This document shows positions 42,985-51,130 of a stretch of 64,000 nt of DNA, one piece after another. The notes beneath the pieces were generated by a model, which saw nothing but the letters and a program-made list of their open reading frames with translations, was not told the origin of the DNA and searched no databases. The position numbers and the translations under genes were made by a program. Source of the stretch: Granulicella sp. dw_53 (GTDB taxonomy: Bacteria; Acidobacteriota; Terriglobia; Terriglobales; Acidobacteriaceae); the NCBI RefSeq assembly GCF_018449545.1, contig NZ_JAAVUR010000002.1, forward strand, positions 310,001-374,000, read 5' to 3'. Each line of letters begins with the position of its first letter. Positions within the stretch are counted from its first letter, which is position 1.

Positions 42985-43890
42985 ATGGATCGAGAGATTG
43001 AACTTCGCCACCTTCGCTACTTCGTCGCTGTCGCTGAAGAGCTACACTTCGGCCGTGCAGCCCTGCGGCTTCACCTCGCTCAGCCGCCTCTCTCCCAGCA
43101 GATTCGCAAGCTGGAAGAGATCCTGGGCTACGCGCTCTTTGTCCGCACCTCCCGCGCCGTTCGTCTTACCAGCGCTGGAGAGGTCTTCCTCGAACGCGCC
43201 CACCGTACGCTCCGCAATGTGCAGGAGGATCTTGAGGAGGCCCGCAGTATTGGCCGGGGAGAGGTCGGCTTCCTGCGCGTGGGCTTCATCGGCTCCGCCA
43301 TGCTCACGCCGCTTCCGGCTATGTTCGGTGAGTATCGCCGCCGCTACCCAAAGGTTCATCTCCAGTTGCACGAGTCCTTCACCTCCAAGCTCTTGCTGCT
43401 CATCGGGGACGAGACGATCGACGCCGGCTTTCTACGTGACGGGGGTCCGACTCCCGGCTTTGAAGTAGAAGTTCTCTTCTCCGAGCCCTTCATCGCGGTC
43501 GTCCCCAGAAGCCATCCGCTCGCGACCCGCAAGACCATCTCTGCCGACAAGCTCCGCGACCAGCCCTTCGTCTTCTTTTCCCCAGCCGCCGGCGCCCATG
43601 CCTACGAGAAGGCCATCGCTCCCTGCGTGGAACGCGGCTTCCGTCCCCAGGTCGTGCAGGAGGCCCCGCAGTGGCTCACTCTGCTCCGCCTCGTTGGAGC
43701 GGGCCTGGGAGTCACGATCGCTCCCGCCTGCGTTCGCCAGATCGCCTCGGATGACGTCGTCTGCATCCATTTGAGCGGCACGCAGGCTCGCAGCGACATT
43801 GAACTCGCCTACAGGTCCGGCGAAGACCGCGCCATCGTTGGCAGCTTTGCCTCTATTGCCCGGGAGCACTTTCAGCGCACCCGCCGCTAG
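42985..43890 (+). CDS. LysR family transcriptional regulator
   Basis: This 301-residue regulator has an N-terminal winged helix-turn-helix: ELRHLRYFVAVAEELHFGRAALRLHLAQPPLSQQIRKLEEILG, residues 5-47. The C-terminal LysR substrate domain (about 92-295) begins VGFLRVGFIGSAMLTPLP. The N-terminus is of the BenM/CatM/AlsR type. It binds DNA as a tetramer and is activated by a small molecule. Divergent orientation to the GNAT gene suggests control of it and of itself. The inducer cannot be predicted. Confidence 0.92.
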   Translation: MDREIELRHLRYFVAVAEELHFGRAALRLHLAQPPLSQQIRKLEEILGYALFVRTSRAVRLTSAGEVFLERAHRTLRNVQEDLEEARSIGRGEVGFLRVGFIGSAMLTPLPAMFGEYRRRYPKVHLQLHESFTSKLLLLIGDETIDAGFLRDGGPTPGFEVEVLFSEPFIAVVPRSHPLATRKTISADKLRDQPFVFFSPAAGAHAYEKAIAPCVERGFRPQVVQEAPQWLTLLRLVGAGLGVTIAPACVRQIASDDVVCIHLSGTQARSDIELAYRSGEDRAIVGSFASIAREHFQRTRR

Positions 43891-43909
43891 CCGGACGCGC
43901 GATAGCCAA

Positions 43910-44437
43910 CTACGACAGAAACAGTTGCTCGACTTCGGGCCAGTCCTTTACGCGCCGGAAGCCGGTCACGTTCACGTTATGCGGCGAGCTGAACAGAATC
44001 CCTTCGCCCTCAAACCGTCGCAACTGGCGTGGGTTGTCGTCGATCAGATAGTCCGCCCGCAGAATCCCCTTATCTCCGCAGTACACGATGTGGGAGGCCG
44101 GAATGAAGGGAAAGTGCTTCTCCAGCCAGCGGTATTTTTGCTCAAATGAGGTGGGGACCTCCATCGCCGCCGTCGCGATAAATACCTCGTAGCGGCTCTG
44201 CAGAGCTCGCAGCACTCGCTGGGACTCGGGCATTACCTGCAACACGGAGAAGAAGTCCTCCGACCGCAGGTAACTTTCCAGCATGGGATGGCGGTCCAGC
44301 GCGACCACTTCCCATAACCACTTGCCATGCAGGTCGGCCAGAGTGATCTTTTCCTCGTGATCGCGGTTGTAACGGAGGAGATGCTCCGACACTGCATCCG
44401 CGATCACCTCGTCCATGTCTACACAAATTCTCTTCAC
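43910..44437 (-). CDS. 5'(3')-deoxyribonucleotidase family phosphatase
   Basis: This 175-residue haloacid-dehalogenase-fold phosphatase of the NT5C type has the nucleophile motif CVDMDEVIAD (Asp7 and Asp9), motif II Thr/Ser near FIATAAMEVP, and the metal-binding DYLIDDNPRQL (about 128-138). Enzymes of this type dephosphorylate deoxyribonucleoside monophosphates. It is 27 bases downstream of the zinc-ribbon coiled-coil gene on the same strand, so the two are probably co-transcribed. Confidence 0.85.
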   Translation of the reverse strand: MKRICVDMDEVIADAVSEHLLRYNRDHEEKITLADLHGKWLWEVVALDRHPMLESYLRSEDFFSVLQVMPESQRVLRALQSRYEVFIATAAMEVPTSFEQKYRWLEKHFPFIPASHIVYCGDKGILRADYLIDDNPRQLRRFEGEGILFSSPHNVNVTGFRRVKDWPEVEQLFLS

Positions 44438-44464
44438 GGCAGGCCAGCCTCTAGTCCGACAATC

Positions 44465-45250
44465 CTAATTTCTGAGGGAACGAATGATGGAAACAGCGAT
44501 ACTCTCCACAGGAACTGCCTTCTTCTGGGGAGCATCCCGGGCCGGATCGTAGTACAGCAAACGTCCGCAGCTCTCGCATGTCATCATCTCACCGTCGTTA
44601 TCGCGGTTCCGAAGGTCGTTCCAGCGCTGTGGCCGCACCATCATCTGGCAGGCCGAACACTTCTGGTTAATCCCCTCGGAGACGGCCGTTCCCTTCGACT
44701 TTGCGATACGGTCGTAGGTCGAGAGGGCCGCCTCGCCGATCTGGGGCCGAAGCTCCTCGCGCAGCTTCTCTACCGCCGCCAAAGCGATCTTGTCCCTGGC
44801 GATGGTCTCCGCAGCCCGCAGCCGCTCCCGCTCCAGAGTTCCAGCCGCATCTGCTACTGCATCGTTCGCCAGCCCGCGTTGCTGCTCCAAGCCCTCGCTT
44901 CGCTCCATGCTCTCCAGTTCGAGGTCTTCGAGCTTGCTGATCTCTCCCTGCGCGAACGCCATCTCATGCTCGAATGCCGTGACTTGGACCGTTGTTGTGG
45001 CCAGTTCGACCTTCTTTTTGGTTCGCTCGATCTTTGCCTGCAGGTCCTTCACATCGGACTCCTGCCTGCGGCGCAGCGCCTCTTCCTTGGCGATCAGATC
45101 CAGCACGACCGAACGCTGTCCCTCGACGGCCTTCAGCTTCGCTTCGAGTCCCGCGACCAGCTTTGGAAGCGCCACCAGCTCGTCGTGCAGCCGTTTTGCC
45201 TCCACGTCGTGGGTCTGCAGCACAATCAATTTTTCCAGGTCCGGATGCAT
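44465..45250 (-). CDS. Coiled-coil protein with C-terminal C4 zinc ribbon (CT398/YbgI-type zf-RING_7)
   Basis: This 261-residue protein is a long antiparallel coiled coil (about 10-185, rich in Glu, Lys, Leu and Ala). A C-terminal zinc ribbon has ligands Cys198, Cys201, Cys225 and Cys228 (CSAC and CESC). The ribbon and the LYYDP that follows match the CT398-like DUF164 family. The family is widely conserved; roles in nucleic-acid handling or secretion have been suggested but not settled. It probably shares a transcript with the nucleotidase gene downstream. Confidence 0.82.
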   Translation of the reverse strand: MHPDLEKLIVLQTHDVEAKRLHDELVALPKLVAGLEAKLKAVEGQRSVVLDLIAKEEALRRRQESDVKDLQAKIERTKKKVELATTTVQVTAFEHEMAFAQGEISKLEDLELESMERSEGLEQQRGLANDAVADAAGTLERERLRAAETIARDKIALAAVEKLREELRPQIGEAALSTYDRIAKSKGTAVSEGINQKCSACQMMVRPQRWNDLRNRDNDGEMMTCESCGRLLYYDPARDAPQKKAVPVESIAVSIIRSLRN

Positions 45251-45504
45251 CTCTTTTCACCTCGCTACGCCGCTGTCACGTCAAATATCACACAACAGCG
45301 GAAAACTCGAATCTACCACTCTCGCCCCTCTGACCGAAGCCTCGGCTGGCATCCTTGCATTGAGCGCATGCGTCCGGTGCGTCATAATGGACTCTATTCT
45401 CGAGACGCTCGCCCGCGATGCTGCGGTGACAGAGTACTCCTGCTTCACTCGCCTTCCTTTGGCATCCGACCTTGAAAAACTTCCTCCCGGACTGGATAAC
45501 AACT

Positions 45505-46809
45505 ATGCAACTTTGGAACGAGTACGAAGGTAGAACGATCGCAGAAGCCTATCCTCTCGAAAAGCTTCTCTCTCCTGAAGGCCGGAGCGCCTTCTTCTCC
45601 ACCTCGAACGGCACCGGCACTCCCGCCGTCATTCGACTGATCGAGTCGCACTTCGACGAGGCAGAGATTCTGGAGCGCTGGCGTCAGGTGACGGAGATTA
45701 AGGAACCGCATCTTATAACCCTCCGCCGTTGCGGTCAGACTGAGCTTGATGGAACCTCCCTCGTCTACGCCGTCATGGAGCCCTCCGACGACAATCTCGC
45801 CGAGATTCTCAAGCAACGACCTCTTACGCCCCAAGAGACGCGGGAGATCGCAACCAGCCTCGTCCCCGCCCTGGCGGCTCTGCATGCCCATAACCTCGTC
45901 CATGAGCATGTAGAAGCAGCGAACGTCCTCGCCACCGGAACGGTCGTCAAGCTGCGAAGCGACTGCATCCGCGAAGCTCCCGAAGGGGAGGAGGGAGCTG
46001 CAGTTCGGGCCCGCGACGTGCACGATCTGGCCGTGGTGCTTCTGCAAGCGCTCACGCTTCGGGATACGCTTCCCGGCACCCCGCTGCCGGCTCCATTCGA
46101 CGCTGTAATCCGGAACGGCATCAGCGGAGCCTGGGGGCTGGCGGAGATCTCCGCGGCTCTCCCTCCACCAGCGCCTATTGCACCGCTGGCCCGGCCTGTT
46201 ACGCCTGCCCCCACGACGGCTGCGGCTGCCCAGCCGGCCCAGGCGAGCGCTTCAAGACCCTCACCCGAGCCTCCCGTCGCGCCCAAGCTCGCCCCCAGGG
46301 TAACGGACCGCCTGATCAAGCCGGTGGAGACGATGCCTTCCCGCCCTCGCGGTCTCTGGATCGCCGGCGGAGTGGCCGCCCTGCTTGTGCTGATCCTGGT
46401 CTGGAGGCACTTTAACGCCACGCCTGTTGCGGCTCCTGTCACCCTTGCCCCAGAGACCACCGCGACCGCTCCGGCTCCGGCTCCGTCGCCGGCGCCCAAG
46501 CCTTCGGCTTCCGTGCCCGCAGCCGGGCCGGTATCTGCGGCTCCCGCTGCGTCTTCCGCAGCTCAGCGCAGTCAATGGCGAGTCGTTGCCTACACCTTCA
46601 ACCATCAGGAGCAGGCGCAGAAGAGGGCCGCAGAGCTCGCCACTAAATACGGATCTCTTCATCCTGAGGTCTTTACCCCTACGGGAAAAGCTCCTTATCT
46701 GGTTACTTTAGGAGGCCCTATGGACCGGAATCAGGCCACCGCCGTCAGGAACCAGGCCCGCTCTGCCGGTCTGCCTCGAGATACTTACACGCAGAATTAC
46801 TCCCGCTAA
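45505..46809 (+). CDS. Membrane-anchored pseudokinase with C-terminal SPOR domain
   Basis: With the ATG start the protein has 434 residues; a TTG at 45472 would add 11. Residues 10-215 read as a small protein-kinase-like domain. The catalytic loop is HAHNLVHEHVEAANVL, where the HRD aspartate is replaced (H133-E134-H135), while Asn140 remains. The DFG position reads SDC (152-154) and the VAIK lysine reads Arg44, so phosphotransfer is unlikely. A Pro/Ala-rich linker, one transmembrane helix (283-300), another Pro/Ala linker, and a SPOR domain (about 357-430) follow. SPOR domains bind denuded septal peptidoglycan. The kinase-like part is cytoplasmic and the SPOR domain periplasmic. It could link a cytoplasmic signal or partner to cell division. 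Confidence 0.7.
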   Translation: MQLWNEYEGRTIAEAYPLEKLLSPEGRSAFFSTSNGTGTPAVIRLIESHFDEAEILERWRQVTEIKEPHLITLRRCGQTELDGTSLVYAVMEPSDDNLAEILKQRPLTPQETREIATSLVPALAALHAHNLVHEHVEAANVLATGTVVKLRSDCIREAPEGEEGAAVRARDVHDLAVVLLQALTLRDTLPGTPLPAPFDAVIRNGISGAWGLAEISAALPPPAPIAPLARPVTPAPTTAAAAQPAQASASRPSPEPPVAPKLAPRVTDRLIKPVETMPSRPRGLWIAGGVAALLVLILVWRHFNATPVAAPVTLAPETTATAPAPAPSPAPKPSASVPAAGPVSAAPAASSAAQRSQWRVVAYTFNHQEQAQKRAAELATKYGSLHPEVFTPTGKAPYLVTLGGPMDRNQATAVRNQARSAGLPRDTYTQNYSR

Positions 46810-46913
46810 CTGGCGTAAGACCTTCTCAGTCCGAGGGTTCCTAGTTTGGAATTCTCGGCTGAGAGAAGTAATTCAGTGAATCCGACCCTCTCCCCATAGA
46901 ATCAAACAAGCTC

Positions 46914-48566
46914 ATGGCTACAGCTTCCCTCCAACTGGACGACGCTCGCTCTCTTGGTGCGCCTGTGGTTGAGCGTCCCTGGCGTCCTCGCGTCAACCCG
47001 TGGATCGTCGCCATGACGGTCACGCTCGCGACCTTCATGGAGGTGCTGGACTCCTCCATCGCCAACGTCGCCTTGCCACACATCGCCGGAGGACTCGGCG
47101 CTACCCAGGATGAAGCCACCTGGGTCCTCACCTCATACCTTGTAGCCAACGCCGTCATCCTTCCTGCCGGCGCGTATATGACCACCTTCATCGGGCGCAA
47201 GAAGTTCTACATGATCTGCGTTGCGCTCTTCGGCATCAGTTCCGCCCTCTGCGGGCTTGCGCCCTCGCTGCCGATCCTGGTCTTCTGCCGCATCCTGCAA
47301 GGTATCGGAGGCGGCGGACTTGCTCCTTCCGAGCAGGCGATTCTCGCCGACACCTTTCCGCCGGAGAAGCGCGGTCAGGCCTTCGCCATGTATGGCCTTG
47401 CAGTCGTCGTTGCGCCTGCCATCGGTCCAACCCTCGGCGGCTATATTACGGACAACTTCGATTGGCGATGGATCTTCTTCCTGAACGTCCCGATCTGTCT
47501 CGTCTCGCTCTTTCTCACCAGCCGCATCGTCGAGGATCCGCCTTACGTCAAGAAGCAGGTGGAGCTATCGAAGAAGGGCGGTATCAAGCTCGACTTCCTT
47601 GGCTTTGGTCTGCTCGGACTCACCTTCGGCTCCCTGGAGTTCATTCTCGACAAGGGCCAGGAGGATGACTGGCTCGCCTCCAAGCTGATCACCTTCTTTG
47701 TCGTCACCATGGTGCTCGCGTTTATTGCCATGATCTGGTGGGAGCTCAAGCAACTTCGCGTCGGCAACCGTCCCATCGTCAACCTCACCCTCTTCAAGCG
47801 CCGCAACTTCGCCATCAGCTTCGTCCTGATGTTCGTCCTTGGCTTTACCCTCTACGGTTCGACCATCCTGATTCCACAGTTCGTCCAGACGCTGCTGGGC
47901 TATACCGCCGAGCTTGCCGGAATGGTGCTCTCTCCTGCCGGACTCATGATGATGGCCATGATGCCTGTGGTGGGCTTTCTGGTCGGCAAGGTCGATCCTC
48001 GCAAGCTCATCGCCTTCGGGTTTCTTCTGCTCACGACGTCGCTGCTCAAGATGCACTCCCTGAATCTTGGCGTCAGTTATGGCTACCTCGTCTTGCTGCG
48101 TATCTTCCAGGCCTCGGGGCTGGCGTTCCTCTTCATTCCGATCAATACGATCGCTTATATCGGGGTGAAGCAGTCCGAGAACAACGACGTCTCCGGCCTC
48201 ACCAACCTGGCGCGTAATATCGGCGGTTCTTGCGGGACTGCGTTCGTCGCTACCATGCTTACTCGTCGGACCGCAGCTCACGAGACCAACATGATCCGAA
48301 ATCTGACCAGCGGAAATCAGAGTTTTATCGATCAGGTCTCGAGGCTCAAGGGCTCGTTCGGCGGTCACAGCGGAGGCAATATCATGGACGGTCCCGGAGT
48401 CCACACCGCACAGGCCTACATCTACAACCAGATGCATCGTCAGGCGGGAATGCTTGCCTATCTCGACATCATTCTCTCCCTCGCCATCTTCTGCGCCTGC
48501 ATGTTGCCTCTGCTCTTCTTTATTCCACGGCCACCGAAGCATGCCAGCCCTTCCGCTGGACACTAG
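46914..48566 (+). CDS. DHA2 family drug exporter (EmrB/QacA type MFS)
   Basis: This 550-residue inner-membrane transporter is predicted to have 14 transmembrane helices. Motif A-like and motif C signatures are present: LDSSIANVALPHIAGGLGATQDEATWVLTSYLVANAVILPAGAYMTTFIGRKK (about 43-95) and GLAVVVAPAIGPTLGGYITDNFDWRWIFFLNVPI (about 161-194), typical of proton-driven multidrug efflux. In Gram-negative bacteria such proteins often work with an EmrA adaptor and an outer-membrane channel, but none is adjacent. The start ATG at 46914 is preceded by a weak ribosome binding site. Confidence 0.9.
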   Translation: MATASLQLDDARSLGAPVVERPWRPRVNPWIVAMTVTLATFMEVLDSSIANVALPHIAGGLGATQDEATWVLTSYLVANAVILPAGAYMTTFIGRKKFYMICVALFGISSALCGLAPSLPILVFCRILQGIGGGGLAPSEQAILADTFPPEKRGQAFAMYGLAVVVAPAIGPTLGGYITDNFDWRWIFFLNVPICLVSLFLTSRIVEDPPYVKKQVELSKKGGIKLDFLGFGLLGLTFGSLEFILDKGQEDDWLASKLITFFVVTMVLAFIAMIWWELKQLRVGNRPIVNLTLFKRRNFAISFVLMFVLGFTLYGSTILIPQFVQTLLGYTAELAGMVLSPAGLMMMAMMPVVGFLVGKVDPRKLIAFGFLLLTTSLLKMHSLNLGVSYGYLVLLRIFQASGLAFLFIPINTIAYIGVKQSENNDVSGLTNLARNIGGSCGTAFVATMLTRRTAAHETNMIRNLTSGNQSFIDQVSRLKGSFGGHSGGNIMDGPGVHTAQAYIYNQMHRQAGMLAYLDIILSLAIFCACMLPLLFFIPRPPKHASPSAGH

Positions 48567-48605
48567 TCGCTAAGCCCTCGCCATAGCCCCTTGTTATGAT
48601 CGACT

Positions 48606-49244
48606 ATGGAATTCCTGTGGTCTCTTTTTACGCTTGCTGGTGTCCATCTCATTGCAGTTGCTAGTCCCGGGCCCGCCTTCCTCTCCGTCGTTCAGACCTC
48701 CGTTCGCAACCCACGCCGCATTACTTTCCTCCACGTTCTCGGACTTGGATCGGCGGTAGCTCTCTGGGCGGCAGCCACGCTCTTCGGGCTCTCAGCCATC
48801 CTCACTGCTGTCGGCGGACTCTATCGTTTTCTCCAACTCGCTGGCGGACTCTACTTCGTGTGGATCGGCGTTCAGTCCTTCCGTCATGCCGCCGATCCTC
48901 TTCCACCCTCTACCGAAGTTGCCGCGCACATTCCGCCTCTCCGCGCCTTTAAACGTGGTTTCAGCACGAATATCGCAAACCCTAAGGTGATGGTCTTCTT
49001 CGCGAGTATCTTCACCGCGATCCTCAAGCCCGGAACCCCGCTGTGGGTTCGATTCACTGCCATCGCCATCGTCTTTGCCAACGAGACCCTTTGGAACGGC
49101 AGCCTCGGGCTGTTGCTGTCCACGCCGCGTGCTCAGAGGACCTACGCCCGCGCCAAGTCGTCCATCGACCGCACCGTTGGGACGGTTATGTTCCTCTTCG
49201 GGCTCAAGCTGCTCTGGGGAGCCGCTTACCCCAGCACCCACTAA
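48606..49244 (+). CDS. LysE/RhtB family amino-acid exporter
   Basis: This 212-residue membrane protein has about six helices. The family start is clear: LAGVHLIAVASPGPAFLSVVQTSVRNPRR (about 9-37), with SPGPAF the family signature, and FSTNIANPKVMVFFASIF in the middle. Family members export Lys, Thr, homoserine or related metabolites. It follows the DHA2 exporter by 39 bases on the same strand and is closed by a terminator at 49261, so the two exporters may share a transcript. Confidence 0.88.
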   Translation: MEFLWSLFTLAGVHLIAVASPGPAFLSVVQTSVRNPRRITFLHVLGLGSAVALWAAATLFGLSAILTAVGGLYRFLQLAGGLYFVWIGVQSFRHAADPLPPSTEVAAHIPPLRAFKRGFSTNIANPKVMVFFASIFTAILKPGTPLWVRFTAIAIVFANETLWNGSLGLLLSTPRAQRTYARAKSSIDRTVGTVMFLFGLKLLWGAAYPSTH

Positions 49245-49260
49245 CCCTGCAGTTCAAGAC

Positions 49261-49293
49261 AAAGGCCACGGAGGTCGTTCCCCGTGGCCTTTT
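49261..49293 (+). terminator. Bidirectional terminator after the LysE gene
   Basis: AAAGGCCACGG (49261-49271) pairs with CCGTGGCCTTT (49282-49292), followed by T. It lies between the convergent exporter and aldo/keto reductase genes. Confidence 0.85.
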
Positions 49294-49322
49294 ATCGTGG
49301 TTTCGTTACGTCGGCGTCTCGG

Positions 49323-50357
49323 TTAGATCGGCCTTGGGTTCCGTTCTTCGAATTGCCGCTGGTGCCAGTAGGGGTAAGACAATGCCGTCTCGCTCGCTGC
49401 GTCCAGCTTCGCGATCTGTTCTGCCGTGAGCTTCCAGCCCACTGCGGCCAGATTCGCCTTCAACTGCTCCTCGTTCCGAGCTCCTATGATCACGGTAGAG
49501 ACGGTCGGCCTTCCCAGGACCCAGTTCAGTGCGATCTGGGGAACGGTCTTGCCGGTCTCCTTCGCGACCTCGTCGATTGCATCGATCACCCGGTACATAT
49601 ACTCTTCGTCCGGTCTCGGTCCGTCGTTCACCACGACCTTGGTCTGGAGGCGGCTGCCTGCTGGGAGCGGTTGGCCGTGACGAATCTTTCCGGTCAGTCT
49701 TCCCCAGCCGAGCGGAGACCATACCAGCGCTCCTACTCCCTGATCCAGCGCCAGAGGCATCAACTCCCACTCGTAGTCCCGGCCGATCAGGGAGTAGTAG
49801 ACCTGATGTCCGACGTAGCGAGACCATCCGTAGCGCTCACTCACGCTCAGCGACTTCATCAGGTGCCAACCCGAGAAGTTCGAGCAGGCGATATAACGTA
49901 CCTTGCCGTCGCTCACCATCTTGTTCAGTGAGTTCAGGGTCTCTTCCACCGGTGTCGTCGCGTCGAATCCGTGGAGGTGATAGACGTCCACATAGTCCAT
50001 TCCGAGCCGCTTCAGGCTGTCTTCCAAGGACTGGATGAGGTGATACCGGCTCGATCCCACATCATTCGGTCCTTTTCCAAAGCGGAAGGTGGCTTTGGTC
50101 GAGATAAGGACATCTTCGCGCTTCAGGTGGGCGAGCGCCTTGCCCAGGGCTGTCTCGCTTCCGCCCTTCGAGTAGACATCTGCCGTATCGAAGAAGTTCA
50201 CCCCTGCTTCCATGCAGATATCGACGATCTTCCTTGCTTCGTCGTCGGAGGTTACTCCCCATGCCTGGAAGAACTCGCCGGAGGTCCCAAACGTTCCTGC
50301 TCCGAAGCAAAGCTCCGGCACCTTTAACCCTGACCTACCGAGCTGCCTGTATTCCAT
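49323..50357 (-). CDS. Aldo/keto reductase
   Basis: This 344-residue NADPH-dependent oxidoreductase has a TIM-barrel fold. The catalytic tetrad is visible: Asp57 in NFFDTADVYS, Tyr62, Lys88 in ISTKATF, and His127 in DVYHLHGFD. The C-terminal cofactor loop is IIGARNEEQLKANLAAVG. It belongs to the YajO/general-stress-like group. The start at 50357 is fixed by CAGGAGAAAGAC just upstream. The frame stays open for 63 more codons upstream, but those are not protein-like. The substrate is unknown. Confidence 0.9.
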   Translation of the reverse strand: MEYRQLGRSGLKVPELCFGAGTFGTSGEFFQAWGVTSDDEARKIVDICMEAGVNFFDTADVYSKGGSETALGKALAHLKREDVLISTKATFRFGKGPNDVGSSRYHLIQSLEDSLKRLGMDYVDVYHLHGFDATTPVEETLNSLNKMVSDGKVRYIACSNFSGWHLMKSLSVSERYGWSRYVGHQVYYSLIGRDYEWELMPLALDQGVGALVWSPLGWGRLTGKIRHGQPLPAGSRLQTKVVVNDGPRPDEEYMYRVIDAIDEVAKETGKTVPQIALNWVLGRPTVSTVIIGARNEEQLKANLAAVGWKLTAEQIAKLDAASETALSYPYWHQRQFEERNPRPI

Positions 50358-50515
50358 GTCTTTCTCCTGTTTGTTGCATATCAGATATATCGAATTGTCT
50401 ATCAATCTGGTTGGGACATCATAAATCTCCTTCGCTATACCTAGACAACATGCAAAAAATTGCGCACCTTGGTTTGGGCGTGCCGCTAAGTCATTGATAG
50501 AACATGAAATGCAAG

Positions 50516-50531
50516 TGGCGCACAAATTGCT
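50516..50531 (+). promoter_or_regulatory. Sigma54 (-24/-12) promoter of the PEP-CTERM gene
   Basis: TGGCGCACAAATTGCT matches the consensus TGGCAC-N5-TTGCW, with GG and GC exactly 10 bases apart. Transcription would start near 50542, 35 bases before the ATG at 50577. PEP-CTERM genes are often controlled by RpoN with the PrsK/PrsR two-component system, which makes this assignment fit. Confidence 0.75.
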
Positions 50532-50576
50532 TTGGAAGCAGGGCAAGCAGTCATTTCCAATCTCCTGGAGTTACAA

Positions 50577-51083
50577 ATGAGAAAGCTTTATGCTCTCTTC
50601 GCACTTGCCCTTGCCCTGGTTCTTACTCCACTCGCCAAAGCCGACTCCATCTCGCTTGAGTCCTACAACGCTGCCAATCACAGCTACAGCTACGCGATTA
50701 CGTTCGATGAACACAGCGCTACCTTCTTTTTCAGTGGATTTCTTCTGTCCAACCTCACCGATGTAACGAACGCCGTCCTGAGCGGTCCCCTCGACAAGGA
50801 CTTCAGCGTGATCTTCGACTCCGACTCGGTCGCCGTCGGATCGATCTTCTCGACCGAGTACAGCAGGAAGGTTCCTTTCTCGGTTGGCACGCTGACCGTC
50901 TTCTCGCTGGCTACTCCTGGCCTGGTCAGTTACACGCTTCTGGACAGCAACGGTCTCTTCTGCGGACCAGTTGGTGGACCTGTGGGCGATCCGAGCACCG
51001 TTCCCGAGCCATCCACGCTGCTCATGATGGGAACTGGTTTGATCGGAGCCGCTGGAGCTGCACGCCGCAAGTTTTTCAGCTAA
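50577..51083 (+). CDS. PEP-CTERM sorting-domain protein
   Basis: This 168-residue protein has a signal peptide (about 1-22, ending AKA), a beta-rich middle without a named domain, and a C-terminal tail of PEP-CTERM type: VPEPSTLL from 142, a hydrophobic stretch, and the basic end ARRKFFS. Such proteins are processed by an exosortase, which is not in this window. CTGGAG lies 6 bases before the ATG. The gene is monocistronic, with its own sigma54 promoter and a terminator directly after it. Confidence 0.85.
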   Translation: MRKLYALFALALALVLTPLAKADSISLESYNAANHSYSYAITFDEHSATFFFSGFLLSNLTDVTNAVLSGPLDKDFSVIFDSDSVAVGSIFSTEYSRKVPFSVGTLTVFSLATPGLVSYTLLDSNGLFCGPVGGPVGDPSTVPEPSTLLMMGTGLIGAAGAARRKFFS

Positions 51084-51102
51084 CTGAAATGCTGCAACTA
51101 AG

Positions 51103-51130
51103 AGAGCCGCCTAACCGGGCGGCTCTTTTT
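51103..51130 (+). terminator. Terminator after the PEP-CTERM gene
   Basis: AGAGCCGCC (51103-51111) pairs with GGCGGCTCT (51118-51126), followed by TTTTT. It overlaps the end of the convergent DNA ligase gene by two bases. Confidence 0.88.
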
